DNA from: Bacteroidales bacterium
GTDB taxonomy: Bacteria; Bacteroidota; Bacteroidia; Bacteroidales; JAAYJT01
NCBI GenBank assembly: GCA_014860575.1
Contig: JACZJK010000031.1
Coordinates: 59,355-123,354, forward strand
DNA: 64,000 bases
Direction: 5' to 3'
The translations under genes were made by a program, and so were the position numbers. The notes under the pieces were generated by a model. That model worked only from the letters and a program-made list of their open reading frames with translations, did no database searches and had not been told where the DNA came from. Positions 44,410 to 52,450 of the stretch are shown one piece after another (positions within the stretch are counted from its first letter, which is position 1; every line of letters begins with the position of its first letter).

Positions 44410-45390
44410 ATGATGATCTTAACTAAAAAAGTCCGCTGGGGCATTATTGGAGCGGGCAACATTGCCCACAAATTTGCTGAAGACATCCAAAAAGTTCCCA
44501 ATGCGGAACTCCTGGCTATTGCTTCCAGGGATAAGGACAGGGCAAAAGCTTTTACAACAAAATATAATGCTACGATGGCTTACGATAGCTATCAACTTTT
44601 GGCCGACGATCCTCAGGTTGATGCAGTTTACATTGCCACTCCTCACGCTTTTCATAAAGCGCATACTGTGCTTTGCCTGAACCGTAAAAAGGCCGTATTG
44701 TGCGAGAAGCCTTTTGCAATGAACAGCACGCAGGCAAAGGAAATGATAGAAACAGCCAAAGCCAGTAATACACTGCTCATGGAAGCTATGTGGACAAGAT
44801 TTCTGCCGCATTACCAGATGGTTTTGCAGCTTATACAAGAAGGGGACATTGGTAATATTACCGGATTGGAAGCCGACTTTGGGTTCAAACCACACTATGA
44901 TCCTGAATCAAGGCTAATAAAAAAGATACTGGGCGGCGGAAGTTTGCTTGATATTGGAATCTATCCTGTATTTCTGGCTTTATCGGTGCTGGGAATGCCC
45001 GATGATATTAAGGCCAACGCAAGTTTTTTCGATTCCGGCGCTGATTCATCTTGCGACATGATTTTTAGCTATGGGAATCATGTCAAAGCCCATTTAAAAA
45101 GTTCATTCCTTGAACAAACTCCAAATGCGGCGAGCATTTTCGGTGAACAGGGTAGGATCACGATTCAGCCGAATTTTCACGCTCCCTCTTCATTCAGCAT
45201 TGAAAAGGGTGGTAAAATCCAGAGGTTTGATTTTGAGGTGAAAACAAATGGCTATAGTTATGAAATTGAGCATTTCAACAATTTGCTTCTGAAAGGCAAA
45301 ACAGAAAGCCCGCTAATGACATTCAGAACCAGCGAACAGCTCATTCATTTATTGGACGCAGTAAGAAACAAGATTGGGCTGCACTATTAA
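44410..45390 (+). CDS. Gfo/Idh/MocA-family NAD(P)-dependent oxidoreductase
   Basis: 326 residues. The N-terminal Rossmann motif is RWGIIGAGNIAHKFAEDI; the catalytic EKP motif is VLCEKPFAMN; a C-terminal GFO/IDH/MocA beta-sheet domain follows (GGGSLLDIGIYP). It resembles dimeric dihydrodiol dehydrogenase or 1,5-anhydro-sugar reductase type members, acting on a sugar or polyol; the substrate cannot be set. An AAGGAG sequence at 44398-44403, unusual in this genome, has a 6-nt spacing to the ATG at 44410, which was preferred over the ATG at 44404. Confidence 0.88.
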   Translation: MMILTKKVRWGIIGAGNIAHKFAEDIQKVPNAELLAIASRDKDRAKAFTTKYNATMAYDSYQLLADDPQVDAVYIATPHAFHKAHTVLCLNRKKAVLCEKPFAMNSTQAKEMIETAKASNTLLMEAMWTRFLPHYQMVLQLIQEGDIGNITGLEADFGFKPHYDPESRLIKKILGGGSLLDIGIYPVFLALSVLGMPDDIKANASFFDSGADSSCDMIFSYGNHVKAHLKSSFLEQTPNAASIFGEQGRITIQPNFHAPSSFSIEKGGKIQRFDFEVKTNGYSYEIEHFNNLLLKGKTESPLMTFRTSEQLIHLLDAVRNKIGLHY

Positions 45391-45736
45391 AAGGGTTCTT
45401 CTTATCACTGGTTAAATCTTCCTAAAAAGGCATCCGGGCTTTGCCGCCCGAATACCACGCTTTAACAATAATACAACAAGCTATAAATATTGTTCAGTCT
45501 GGCAGAACTTTGCCTTCCTGGAAACTTGATATAACAACTCCTGCCCGTTTGCTGGTTCATAAACTCTTTAAAACGGTAATGGTTTTGTTTACAAAACCTG
45601 TGAATTCTGTAACATTTTTCAATAATCATGTAACATCCAATTCCATAATCCATACGAATTTTATGGAAATTTTGAAAAAGGTATATTTGCCTGTATATCT
45701 GTGTCTTGTCATTACCAAAACAGTAAAAATGTTTGA
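45391..45736. other. Intergenic stretch before the kai cluster
   Basis: About 345 nt. A 20-nt piece at 45432-45451 (ATCCGGGCTTTGCCGCCCGA) recurs with two changes at 49735-49754 and can form a small hairpin. A -7 box TATATTTG is at 45682-45689. A 99-codon ORF in this stretch has no family features and overlaps the kaiC start, so it was not called. Confidence 0.55.
45682..45689 (+). promoter_or_regulatory. -7 promoter box of the kaiC-kaiB-kaiB-PAS cluster
   Basis: TATATTTG matches TAnnTTTG exactly, giving a leader of about 40 nt before the kaiC ATG. It is the only good box in the stretch and probably drives all four genes. Confidence 0.55.
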
Positions 45737-47470
45737 ATGAAAAAGGTAAATCATAAAACTTCCACTATTCAACTTCCAAAGTCTCCAACCGGAATTCAGG
45801 GGTTTGATGAAATAACTGCCGGTGGTTTACCCAAAGGCAGACCAACACTGGTCTGCGGTGGCGCAGGCTGCGGAAAAACGCTTTTTGGTATTGAGTTTCT
45901 TGTTCGTGGTGCGACCCAGTTTAACGAACCGGGGGTATTGATGTCATTCGAAGAAACCAATGAAGAACTGACCATAAATGTCGCCTCACTTGGTTTTGAT
46001 TTGAATGATCTGATAAAAAATAAAAAAATTGCTCTTGACCATGTGCACATTGAGCGCAGTGAAATAGAAGATACCGGGGAATACGATTTAGAAGCATTGT
46101 TTATCCGCCTTGGTCATGCAATTGATTCTATCGGGGCTAAACGTGTTGTATTGGACACGATTGAATCGCTGTTTGCCGGTTTGCCGAACCAACTGATTAT
46201 ACGCGCTGAACTGCGGCGATTATTTCGCTGGCTAAAAGATAAAGGTGTTACTGCGGTCATTACAGGCGAACGCGGCGATGAAACATTAACCAGGCAGGGT
46301 TTGGAAGAGTACGTTTCAGACTGTGTTATTATGCTCGACCATCGTGTAACCGAACAGACTTCAACACGTCGCTTACGGGTTGTTAAATATCGCGGTTCAA
46401 TTCACGGCACCAACGAGTATCCATTTCTGATTGATGAAACTGGTTTTTCAGTATTACCGGTTACTTCTTTAGGATTACAACATATTGTATCAAACGAAAG
46501 AATCTCAAGTGGGATAACAGCGCTTGATAATATGCTTGAAGGAAAAGGTTATTACCGCGGCAGTACTGTTCTTGTTTCGGGTACCGCCGGTGTAGGAAAA
46601 ACAAGCATTGCAGCTCATTTTGCTGAAGCGGCCTGTAAGCGGGGTGAACGGGTGCTATATTTCTGTTTCGAAGAATCTCCAAACCAGCTAATGCGTAATA
46701 TGCTTTCCATTGGTATAAAATTAGAGGTCTGGGTGAAGAAAGGGCTTTTGCAATTCCAGGCAACCCGTCCAACATTTTATAGCCTTGAAATGCATCTGGC
46801 AGTTACTCATAAGGCTGTAAATACATTCAAGCCTGATATTGTGATTCTTGATCCAATAAATACATTCGTTATTGGCGATAAAGAGGTCGAAGTAAAAACG
46901 ATGTTAATGCGGATTGTTGATTTTCTGAAGGCCAATCAAATAACAGCAATGTTTACAAGTCTCACCGGGTCTGAATGCAGTTTAGAAAGTTCTGATGTTG
47001 GAATATCATCCCTGATAGACACCTGGTTATTGCTTCGTGATATAGAATCAAGCGGTGAAAGAAACAGGGGAATGTACATACTTAAATCGCGTGGGATTGC
47101 AAACTCTAACCAGATTCGTGAATTCATAATCACCAGCCATGGTGTAGATTTACGTGAGGTTTATGTGGGTGCAAGCGGAGTATTAACCGGCTCAGCCAGA
47201 ATTGCACAGGAAGCGATTGAAAACGCTGGGGTTTTGATACGCAAGCATGATTTAGAAATAAAAAAACGTGAGGTTGCAACAAAAAGAAGGGCATTGGAAG
47301 CAAAGATTGCAAACTTGAATGCTGATTTTGATGCGCAGGAATACGATGCTATAAAAGTCATAGAAACAGAAGAAGAAATGATTAAACAACTGGAACAAGA
47401 CAAAATAGAAATGGCTGAAAGCAGAAAAGTTGACATCAACAACTTCACAGACGTAATTGAAACAAAGTAA
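45737..47470 (+). CDS. kaiC: KaiC-type double RecA-domain ATPase
   Basis: 577 residues with two KaiC domains. CI has Walker A GGAGCGKT (41-48), the catalytic glutamate pair in SFEETNEE, and LDTIESLF. CII has Walker A GTAGVGKT (282-289) and the pair in CFEESPNQ. The position of the cyanobacterial phosphosites Ser431/Thr432 is occupied by Ser424-Ser425 (GISSLIDT), so autophosphorylation is plausible. The C-terminus is a charged coiled coil of about 85 residues, unlike the A-loop tail that KaiA grips in cyanobacteria. Two kaiB genes follow at 16 and 30 nt, and no kaiA is present. Such systems could be hourglass-like timers or stress regulators. Confidence 0.93.
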   Translation: MKKVNHKTSTIQLPKSPTGIQGFDEITAGGLPKGRPTLVCGGAGCGKTLFGIEFLVRGATQFNEPGVLMSFEETNEELTINVASLGFDLNDLIKNKKIALDHVHIERSEIEDTGEYDLEALFIRLGHAIDSIGAKRVVLDTIESLFAGLPNQLIIRAELRRLFRWLKDKGVTAVITGERGDETLTRQGLEEYVSDCVIMLDHRVTEQTSTRRLRVVKYRGSIHGTNEYPFLIDETGFSVLPVTSLGLQHIVSNERISSGITALDNMLEGKGYYRGSTVLVSGTAGVGKTSIAAHFAEAACKRGERVLYFCFEESPNQLMRNMLSIGIKLEVWVKKGLLQFQATRPTFYSLEMHLAVTHKAVNTFKPDIVILDPINTFVIGDKEVEVKTMLMRIVDFLKANQITAMFTSLTGSECSLESSDVGISSLIDTWLLLRDIESSGERNRGMYILKSRGIANSNQIREFIITSHGVDLREVYVGASGVLTGSARIAQEAIENAGVLIRKHDLEIKKREVATKRRALEAKIANLNADFDAQEYDAIKVIETEEEMIKQLEQDKIEMAESRKVDINNFTDVIETK

Positions 47471-47486
47471 TTAAAAGTATCATCAG

Positions 47487-47828
47487 ATGAAGCCAAAGAC
47501 CGAAAAAACAGATAAAAAAATTAGAAATAAGAAACAAGTTATAACTGAAAAAGATATGTGGGTACTTCGTTTATACGTTGCCGGTCAAACACCAAAGGCC
47601 CTTACTGCTTTTACAAATCTTAAAAATATTTGTGATGAACAGTTGAACGGAAAATACTCCATTGAAGTAATTGACCTTTTGAAAAATCCACAGTTGGGAG
47701 CCGCTGATCAGATTTTTGCCCTGCCAACACTGGTAAGAAAGTTGCCTGTACCGGTTCGCAAAATAATTGGTGACCTCTCGAATACTGAACGAGTTCTTGT
47801 CGGGTTGGATTTATTGCCTGCAGGCTGA
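47487..47828 (+). CDS. kaiB: KaiB-family protein 1
   Basis: 113 residues. After a charged tail of about 24 residues comes the KaiB thioredoxin-like fold: [60 protein letters not shown] and ERVLVGLDL. These match the cyanobacterial KaiB pattern closely, including the APTL/LPPPVR region that takes part in fold switching. It presumably binds the CI ring of the adjacent KaiC. It is probably cotranscribed with kaiC (16-nt gap) and with the second kaiB (30 nt). Confidence 0.93.
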   Translation: MKPKTEKTDKKIRNKKQVITEKDMWVLRLYVAGQTPKALTAFTNLKNICDEQLNGKYSIEVIDLLKNPQLGAADQIFALPTLVRKLPVPVRKIIGDLSNTERVLVGLDLLPAG

Positions 47829-47858
47829 TTTGAATATAAAATATTTTCCTATACAGCT

Positions 47859-48212
47859 ATGAAAGAGAAAAAAACAAAAGTAAATAGCCAGTTTGATGAC
47901 CTTGACCTTACAGTATCTAAACAGGGCAAGGATAAATATTTATTGCGTTTATACATCACCGGTTCAACGGTTCGATCGGTTTTGGCCATTACCAACCTGA
48001 AAAAGATTTGCGAAGAATATCTTGAAGGGAGATATGAGCTGGAAGTGATTGACCTGTATCAACATCCGAGTTTAGCCAAAGGTGAGCAGATCATTGCAGC
48101 GCCAACACTGATTAAGAAATTGCCGCTTCCTTTCCGTCGTATTATTGGCGATATGTCGGACAAGGATAAAGTGCTTTTAGGATTGGATCTGAAAGAGGTG
48201 CAGGACAAGTAA
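47859..48212 (+). CDS. kaiB: KaiB-family protein 2
   Basis: 117 residues, a paralogue of the preceding protein: LLRLYITGSTVRSVLAITNL, YELEVIDLYQHPSLAKGEQI, AAPTLIKKLPLPFRRIIGDM and KVLLGLDL. The core is as close to cyanobacterial KaiB as the first copy, but the N-terminal tail and the TGSTVRSV loop differ. Two non-identical KaiB proteins behind one KaiC suggest divided tasks, such as KaiC inhibition and output signalling (inference). The next gene, the PAS protein, follows after about 40 nt. Confidence 0.93.
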   Translation: MKEKKTKVNSQFDDLDLTVSKQGKDKYLLRLYITGSTVRSVLAITNLKKICEEYLEGRYELEVIDLYQHPSLAKGEQIIAAPTLIKKLPLPFRRIIGDMSDKDKVLLGLDLKEVQDK

Positions 48213-48251
48213 GTGCTCCAGGAATTTTATCACATTCTATTTTTGATGATA

Positions 48252-48959
48252 ATGGACAAAACAAAAGAACAGCTCAGTATTGAAAATGAGGAATTACGTT
48301 CCCGCATGGCTGAAATGGAAGATGCGCTTACAGCTATCAGAAACGGAGAAGTAGATGCGATTATGGTTTCCGGCAGCAAGGGAGAACAAGTCTATTCTGT
48401 CAGCTCTGCTGAAACACCCTATCGTACTTTCATAGAGGAAATGAGCGAAGGGGCGGTTACGCTAACAAAAGAAGGTACGATTCTTTATTGTAACCCGAGA
48501 TTTACTGATATTGTACAATCCCCATATGAAAAGGTTATTGGTTCTTCCCTTAAACGTTTCATCAGCCCAGGTGATAATTCAAAATTAGATAACTTTCTTG
48601 CTCAACTGGCTCATGACAAGCATGATGTTTTAATTGTTACCCTAACCAATTCATTGTATCTCAGACTGTCTATTCACTTTTTGCCACCTTATCTGCAAGG
48701 CGATAATTATATACTCATAGCAACAGACATTTCAGACTTAAAGAAAAGAGAAAATGAACTTACTCAAATAATTGGTAAGCTGGTAAACCACATAAAAGCA
48801 CTAAGGGAATTGCGCATCACAAATATTGATGAAGCTTTGGATGTTGAAGGAAGAAAAAATAAATTAGAATCTGCAAATGATAAACTATCCACAGAAATCC
48901 TTAAGCTTAATCGTTTAGTAGAAAAACTGAAGCAGAAGCAAAAGAAGGAAGCCATTTGA
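48252..48959 (+). CDS. PAS-domain protein with coiled coils, kinase domain absent
   Basis: 235 residues from the ATG at 48252 (MDKTKEQLSIENEELRSRMA); the in-frame GTG at 48213 directly follows the kaiB stop and would add 13 hydrophobic residues. The order is an N-terminal coiled coil; a short segment with AIRNGEVDAIMVSG and EQVYSVSSAETPYR, a signature seen at the start of many PAS kinases; a PAS domain at about 60-165 (EGAVTLTKEGTILYCNPRFT); and a long C-terminal coiled coil. HisKA and ATPase domains are absent, so the protein may be a sensor or adaptor for the Kai proteins. Its place at the end of the kai cluster supports this. Confidence 0.83.
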   Translation: MDKTKEQLSIENEELRSRMAEMEDALTAIRNGEVDAIMVSGSKGEQVYSVSSAETPYRTFIEEMSEGAVTLTKEGTILYCNPRFTDIVQSPYEKVIGSSLKRFISPGDNSKLDNFLAQLAHDKHDVLIVTLTNSLYLRLSIHFLPPYLQGDNYILIATDISDLKKRENELTQIIGKLVNHIKALRELRITNIDEALDVEGRKNKLESANDKLSTEILKLNRLVEKLKQKQKKEAI

Positions 48960-49016
48960 ATCATCATTCCAGCTAGAAAATTCGCAGCTGAAATAAACAT
49001 GCCACTCACCCAAAAA

Positions 49017-49116
49017 ATAACTCTTGGTGAAAACAATCCCCAATAGTTATTGTTTCCCAAAATGAATAATTCAAGATTTCCTCTAAACAGGATAAGGAAT
49101 CGCAATGGTGCAAGTC
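49017..49116 (+). pseudogene. Decayed 5' end of an AAA/DUF4143 ATPase gene with its operator
   Basis: The arms ATAACTCTTGGTGA (49017-49030) and TCCCCAATAGTTAT (49037-49050) correspond to the inverted repeat at 43031-43064. The ATG at 49062 begins MNNSRFPLNRIRNRNGASPGK, similar to MYSRFLSGRIKNRIDSGK of the intact protein. Similarity then stops and the sequence passes straight into the interspersed repeat. The frame ends soon after at TAG. It is a relic of a second copy, cut just before the Walker A region. Confidence 0.75.
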
Positions 49117-49149
49117 CGGGAAAATTTATTTGTTTTTTCGTGGCTGACA
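49088..49149 (+). repeat. Interspersed promoter-like repeat, copy C
   Basis: The 62 nt here match copy E (55589-55650) at 52 of 62 positions. The left half is the relic of the ATPase gene and the right half is the core GAAAATTTATTTG followed by TTTTTTCGTGGCTGA. The SRPBCC gene begins 49 nt downstream. Confidence 0.65.
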
Positions 49150-49197
49150 ATGCTAACTTTTAGGCAGGAAAGCATCGCCAATCATTAAACAAGTAGA

Positions 49198-49650
49198 ATG
49201 AAAAAGATTGAAACTCAAATAATTATTGAATCTGATAGTAAGACGGTTTGGAATGTCCTGACAGATTTTGAGAATCATCCGAACTGGAATCCTTTTATCA
49301 AATCAATAAGGGGTAATAAGGCTGTTGGGCAAAACTTAACTGTGTTCCTTAAACCGCCCGAAAGCAACGGAATGACTTTCAAACCTGTGATCTTAACTTT
49401 TGAGCCTTATAAAGAGTTTAGGTGGAAAGGTAAGCTTGGAATAAAAGGAATTTTTGATGGAGAACACTATTTTATCATTGAAGCATTGAATAAACAACAA
49501 ACCAGGTTTATTCACGGGGAAACATTCAGTGGACTTCTTGTTTTGATTATGGGAAAGGTGCTAAATAAGACGAAAGCAGGCTTTGAGCTTATGAACCAGG
49601 CTATTAAAAAGGAATGTGAAAAACAAAAAGCCAACTTGATAAGTTCCTGA
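49198..49650 (+). CDS. SRPBCC-domain protein
   Basis: 150 residues of START/Bet v1-like fold: IIIESDSKTVWNVLTDFENH, then NWNPFIKSIRGN, FEPYKEFRWKGKLG and a long C-terminal helix (LMNQAIKKECEKQKANL). This is the usual form of the 'SRPBCC domain-containing protein' group (polyketide cyclase-like), which binds hydrophobic small molecules. No ligand can be named. It stands alone between two repeat copies (49.1 and 49.8 kb), a cassette-like position. Confidence 0.85.
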   Translation: MKKIETQIIIESDSKTVWNVLTDFENHPNWNPFIKSIRGNKAVGQNLTVFLKPPESNGMTFKPVILTFEPYKEFRWKGKLGIKGIFDGEHYFIIEALNKQQTRFIHGETFSGLLVLIMGKVLNKTKAGFELMNQAIKKECEKQKANLISS

Positions 49651-49734
49651 GCGGTCGGGAATGTATGTCCCCATTTAAGTAACGCCTTCTTTATAAATTC
49701 CGGAGGTTTGGTTCATATTGGAACTCATGAAAGT

Positions 49735-49791
49735 ATCCGGGTTTAGCCGCCCGATTGCCATCTGAATTTATTTGTATTTTCGTGACTGATA
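49735..49791 (+). repeat. Interspersed promoter-like repeat, copy D
   Basis: The left part ATCCGGGTTTAGCCGCCCGA recurs with two changes at 45432-45451. The right part contains the core AATTTATTTGTATTTTCGTG followed by ACTGATA, as in copies C and E. TATTTTCG is a 7/8 match to the -7 consensus. The DUF1801-like gene begins 65 nt downstream. Confidence 0.65.
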
Positions 49792-49856
49792 CCTTAGGCT
49801 GCTTTATAGGCTGCCTCGGGGTGCAATATTAATAGCCAACAAAACTTAAAACAAAT

Positions 49857-50249
49857 ATGAACCCAGAAATTCAGGCATATAACAACAGGCAAACAGCGGT
49901 TGACAAAGAAATCTGCACTCTGCTTGCAACTACAATTGCCGCCGAACTTACTGAGGCAGAAAGCAAAACCTGGCATGCACATCCGGTCTGGTTTTTAGAT
50001 GGCAATCCCACTGTAGGTTATAGCAAACAGAAGGACTGCATCCGGCTGATGTTTTGGAGCGGTGCAGATTTTGAAGAAGAAAAACTTAAAATTGGAACGG
50101 GTAAATTTAAAGATGCATCCATTCGTTACACTTCAACCGAGCAGGTTGACCTGGCCGATCTGAAAAGATGGTTAAAGAAATCAAGGGAAATTCAGTGGGA
50201 CTATAAGAACCTCGTGAAAAGAAAAGACCTGTTGGAAAGGCTGAAATAA
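49857..50249 (+). CDS. DUF1801-like protein
   Basis: 130 residues. The pattern KTWHAHPVWFLDGNPTVGY, DCIRLMFWSGADF, and a C-terminal helix (VDLADLKRWLKKSREI) fits the DUF1801/YdhG-like fold (frataxin-like alpha/beta). The function is unknown. It lies 31 nt before the DUF2200 gene and downstream of a repeat copy. The pair may be an operon of small accessory proteins. Confidence 0.8.
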   Translation: MNPEIQAYNNRQTAVDKEICTLLATTIAAELTEAESKTWHAHPVWFLDGNPTVGYSKQKDCIRLMFWSGADFEEEKLKIGTGKFKDASIRYTSTEQVDLADLKRWLKKSREIQWDYKNLVKRKDLLERLK

Positions 50250-50280
50250 TTTGTATGATCTAAAGATTAAAACAAAAGCT

Positions 50281-50646
50281 ATGAAAACAACACCCAAACA
50301 CGATGAGCAAATGGCAAAAATGACATTTGCTGCGGTGTATCCACACTATATCAAAAAAGTTGAGAGTAAAGGCCGGACAAAAGAAGAATTGCATCAGGTA
50401 ATAGAATGGCTCACCGGTTTTGATGAAAAGAAGCTGCAGGAACTCATTGAGGAAAAGGTAACTTTTGCAAGCTTTTTTCAGAACGCCCAACTACACGCTA
50501 ATACTCCTCTCATTACTGGTGTAATCTGTGGCTACCGCATTGAAGAGATCGAAAATCCGTTAACGCAACAGGTAAGGTATCTGGACAAGTTGGTAGATGA
50601 ATTGGCGAAGGGTCGCAAGATGGAGAAGATTCTGCGCGTTGCTTAG
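50281..50646 (+). CDS. DUF2200-family protein
   Basis: 121 residues from the ATG at 50281; a TTG 10 codons upstream gives no extra family sequence. MAKMTFAAVYPHYIKKVESK, LHQVIEWLTGFDEKKLQ and CGYRIEEIENPLTQQVRYLD are typical of DUF2200, a small alpha-helical bacterial family of unknown role. It follows the DUF1801-like gene by 31 nt. Confidence 0.83.
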   Translation: MKTTPKHDEQMAKMTFAAVYPHYIKKVESKGRTKEELHQVIEWLTGFDEKKLQELIEEKVTFASFFQNAQLHANTPLITGVICGYRIEEIENPLTQQVRYLDKLVDELAKGRKMEKILRVA

Positions 50647-50966
50647 GGTTGCCGGCCCAAAACCATTCGCACCTTCCTATCCGCACAGGCAGGGAACCAA
50701 AAATGCTGCTAAAATGAATTTCTAATTATTGTTCCAAACCATCTTAAAGAAAATCATATCAGTTAGTACGCCAGAATCAATGCTGCAATATTTACCTTTG
50801 CTTTTGAAACAATCGCAGAAATACTATCATTATATGAAATAGCATTTCCGGGCAGAGCTTATGATGCCTGGGATTTATTGATGTTTGAAATTCCCCGGTA
50901 GTCAAGTTAAATGGATCAAAAGCCACAGAATGCAAGCCCAATTATTTTACTAAAGCAACCATTACC
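50647..50966. other. Intergenic stretch with the promoter of the redox operon
   Basis: About 320 nt. TACCTTTG (50793-50800) is an exact -7 box, about 165 nt before the ATG at 50967. An open frame of 44 codons ending at 50901 (YEIAFPGRAYDAWDLLMFEI) crosses the box without a start codon. It could be a relic, but it is not called. Confidence 0.45.
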
Positions 50967-51443
50967 ATGAACCTTCAGGATAAGAAGCCCCAGGAAGAAG
51001 TCGAGGCAAGACTTACAATCAATATGGACACGATCAAAGAATTGTGGTCGAAAACATATAACCGTGAGGGTAAGCCCGATTGGTCGCATATTTTCAAATA
51101 CTATCACAAGGAAATAGTTTTTCAGGATACCATTCAGCGTATTGAGGGAATTGATGATTTTATTGCCATGTGCAACCGGCTGACCAAACGCACAAAGCAG
51201 CTTCAACTGGAAATAATATCCATATCCCAAAACGAAAATGTGATTATGTTCGATTGGGTGATGACCATGATGTTCAAGAAATATCCCAACACCCCTATCT
51301 ACGGGGCAACCAAACTGGTGCTCAGCGAAGATGGCTTGATAAAGGAGCAGCGTGACTATTACGATTTATGGGGCGATATATTCAATAATATTCCCCGCTT
51401 TGGCAGGATGTACCGTAGATTTTTGATCAGGAAATTCGGCTAA
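50967..51443 (+). CDS. NTF2/SnoaL-like protein
   Basis: 158 residues of the NTF2-like fold: a long first helix (ARLTINMDTIKELWSKTYN), HIFKYYHKEIVFQD, VIMFDWVMTMMF, YGATKLVLSEDGLIKEQRDY and a short C-terminal basic tail. These proteins bind or isomerise small hydrophobic molecules. It leads a four-gene run with a 9-nt gap to the SDR gene, and the product may be a ligand-binding helper for the oxidoreductases. In other genomes similar NTF2-SDR-FAD groups accompany light-regulated genes (from memory, not checked). Confidence 0.83.
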   Translation: MNLQDKKPQEEVEARLTINMDTIKELWSKTYNREGKPDWSHIFKYYHKEIVFQDTIQRIEGIDDFIAMCNRLTKRTKQLQLEIISISQNENVIMFDWVMTMMFKKYPNTPIYGATKLVLSEDGLIKEQRDYYDLWGDIFNNIPRFGRMYRRFLIRKFG

Positions 51444-51452
51444 TAACTGCTT

Positions 51453-52403
51453 ATGAGAAAAAAAACATCGCAATACTTTCGGGAGTATAAGTGGTCAAAC
51501 ATTTTTGCAATGATCAGGAATAACCGGTCAGACCCTGAAATATGCACTGACGACTTCAAAAATAAACTTGTAGTTATCACTGGCGCCACATCAGGTATAG
51601 GTTATGTTACAGCGCAAAAGTTTGCTTCAAAAGGGGCAAATCTTTTATGCATTAACCGAAACCCTGAAAAATCGGAGAATCTTAGGCGGGAAATTGAAAG
51701 TAAGTATGGTGTTACCTGCGACTACAGGATTGCCGATCTGAGTGATTTAAAGGATATTTTCACAGTTTCCGATGAGTTGTTGCAATTGGATGCCCCGATT
51801 GATGTGCTGATTCACAATGCCGGTGTGTACCTCACTAAACGGGAGCTAACAGCCGATGGACTTGAAAAGGTTTTTGTGGTTCATTACCTCTCTTCATTCA
51901 TCATGAATTACCTGCTGATGGATAAGCTTAAAGCGCAGGAAAAGGCAAGGATTATTATGGTGGGTTCTGAAGGACATCGGTTCGCAATATGGGGTTTAAG
52001 ACTTGATGACCTGAATTGGGAAAAGCGCAGATATTCAGGACTAAAAAGCTATGGATCAGCCAAAATTGCTCAGCTATTGTCAATGATTGTGTTTGATGAG
52101 CACTTCAAAAGCACAGGAGTTACAATTAATACCATGCATCCCGGAGCAGTAAAAACAGAAACCGGGCAGGAAAACGGACCAGTTTACCGTTGGTTTAAAA
52201 GGAATTTCTTTGATAAAACCTTAAAATCTCCGGATATATCCGCAGAGGCACTCTATTACCTCGGGGTTTCAGATGAATTGGATGGTGTGAGCGGAAAATT
52301 CTTTAATTTAACCACCCGGGAAGAGCCGGCACCACCAGCCTTGGATAAAGAAGTTGCCCATGAACTTTGGGATAAAACACTGAAAATATGCGGATTAAAA
52401 TAG
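51453..52403 (+). CDS. Short-chain dehydrogenase/reductase
   Basis: 316 residues with TGATSGIG (43-50) for NAD(P) binding, NAG in LIHNAGVY, and a catalytic YxxxK (Tyr 200, Lys 204 in SYGSAKIAQ). The first 35 residues are an unusual basic leader. It resembles retinol/WW-domain-oxidoreductase-type SDRs. The active-site Ser is probably in MVGSEGH. The substrate is unknown, but position next to a phytoene-desaturase-like protein suggests a lipid or isoprenoid (inference). The gap to the next gene is 47 nt. Confidence 0.88.
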   Translation: MRKKTSQYFREYKWSNIFAMIRNNRSDPEICTDDFKNKLVVITGATSGIGYVTAQKFASKGANLLCINRNPEKSENLRREIESKYGVTCDYRIADLSDLKDIFTVSDELLQLDAPIDVLIHNAGVYLTKRELTADGLEKVFVVHYLSSFIMNYLLMDKLKAQEKARIIMVGSEGHRFAIWGLRLDDLNWEKRRYSGLKSYGSAKIAQLLSMIVFDEHFKSTGVTINTMHPGAVKTETGQENGPVYRWFKRNFFDKTLKSPDISAEALYYLGVSDELDGVSGKFFNLTTREEPAPPALDKEVAHELWDKTLKICGLK

Positions 52404-52450
52404 CCCTGCTTTGAATACAAGGATGACTGAATGTTATACCAGAGATTGAT

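Noticed and set aside
45441..45740. 99-codon ORF before kaiC
   Set aside because: No recognisable features; it overlaps the kaiC start and its promoter box.
50767..50901. 44-codon open frame YEIAFPGRAYDAWDLLMFEI
   Set aside because: Looks somewhat protein-like but has no start codon and crosses a good promoter box; a relic is possible but not supported.
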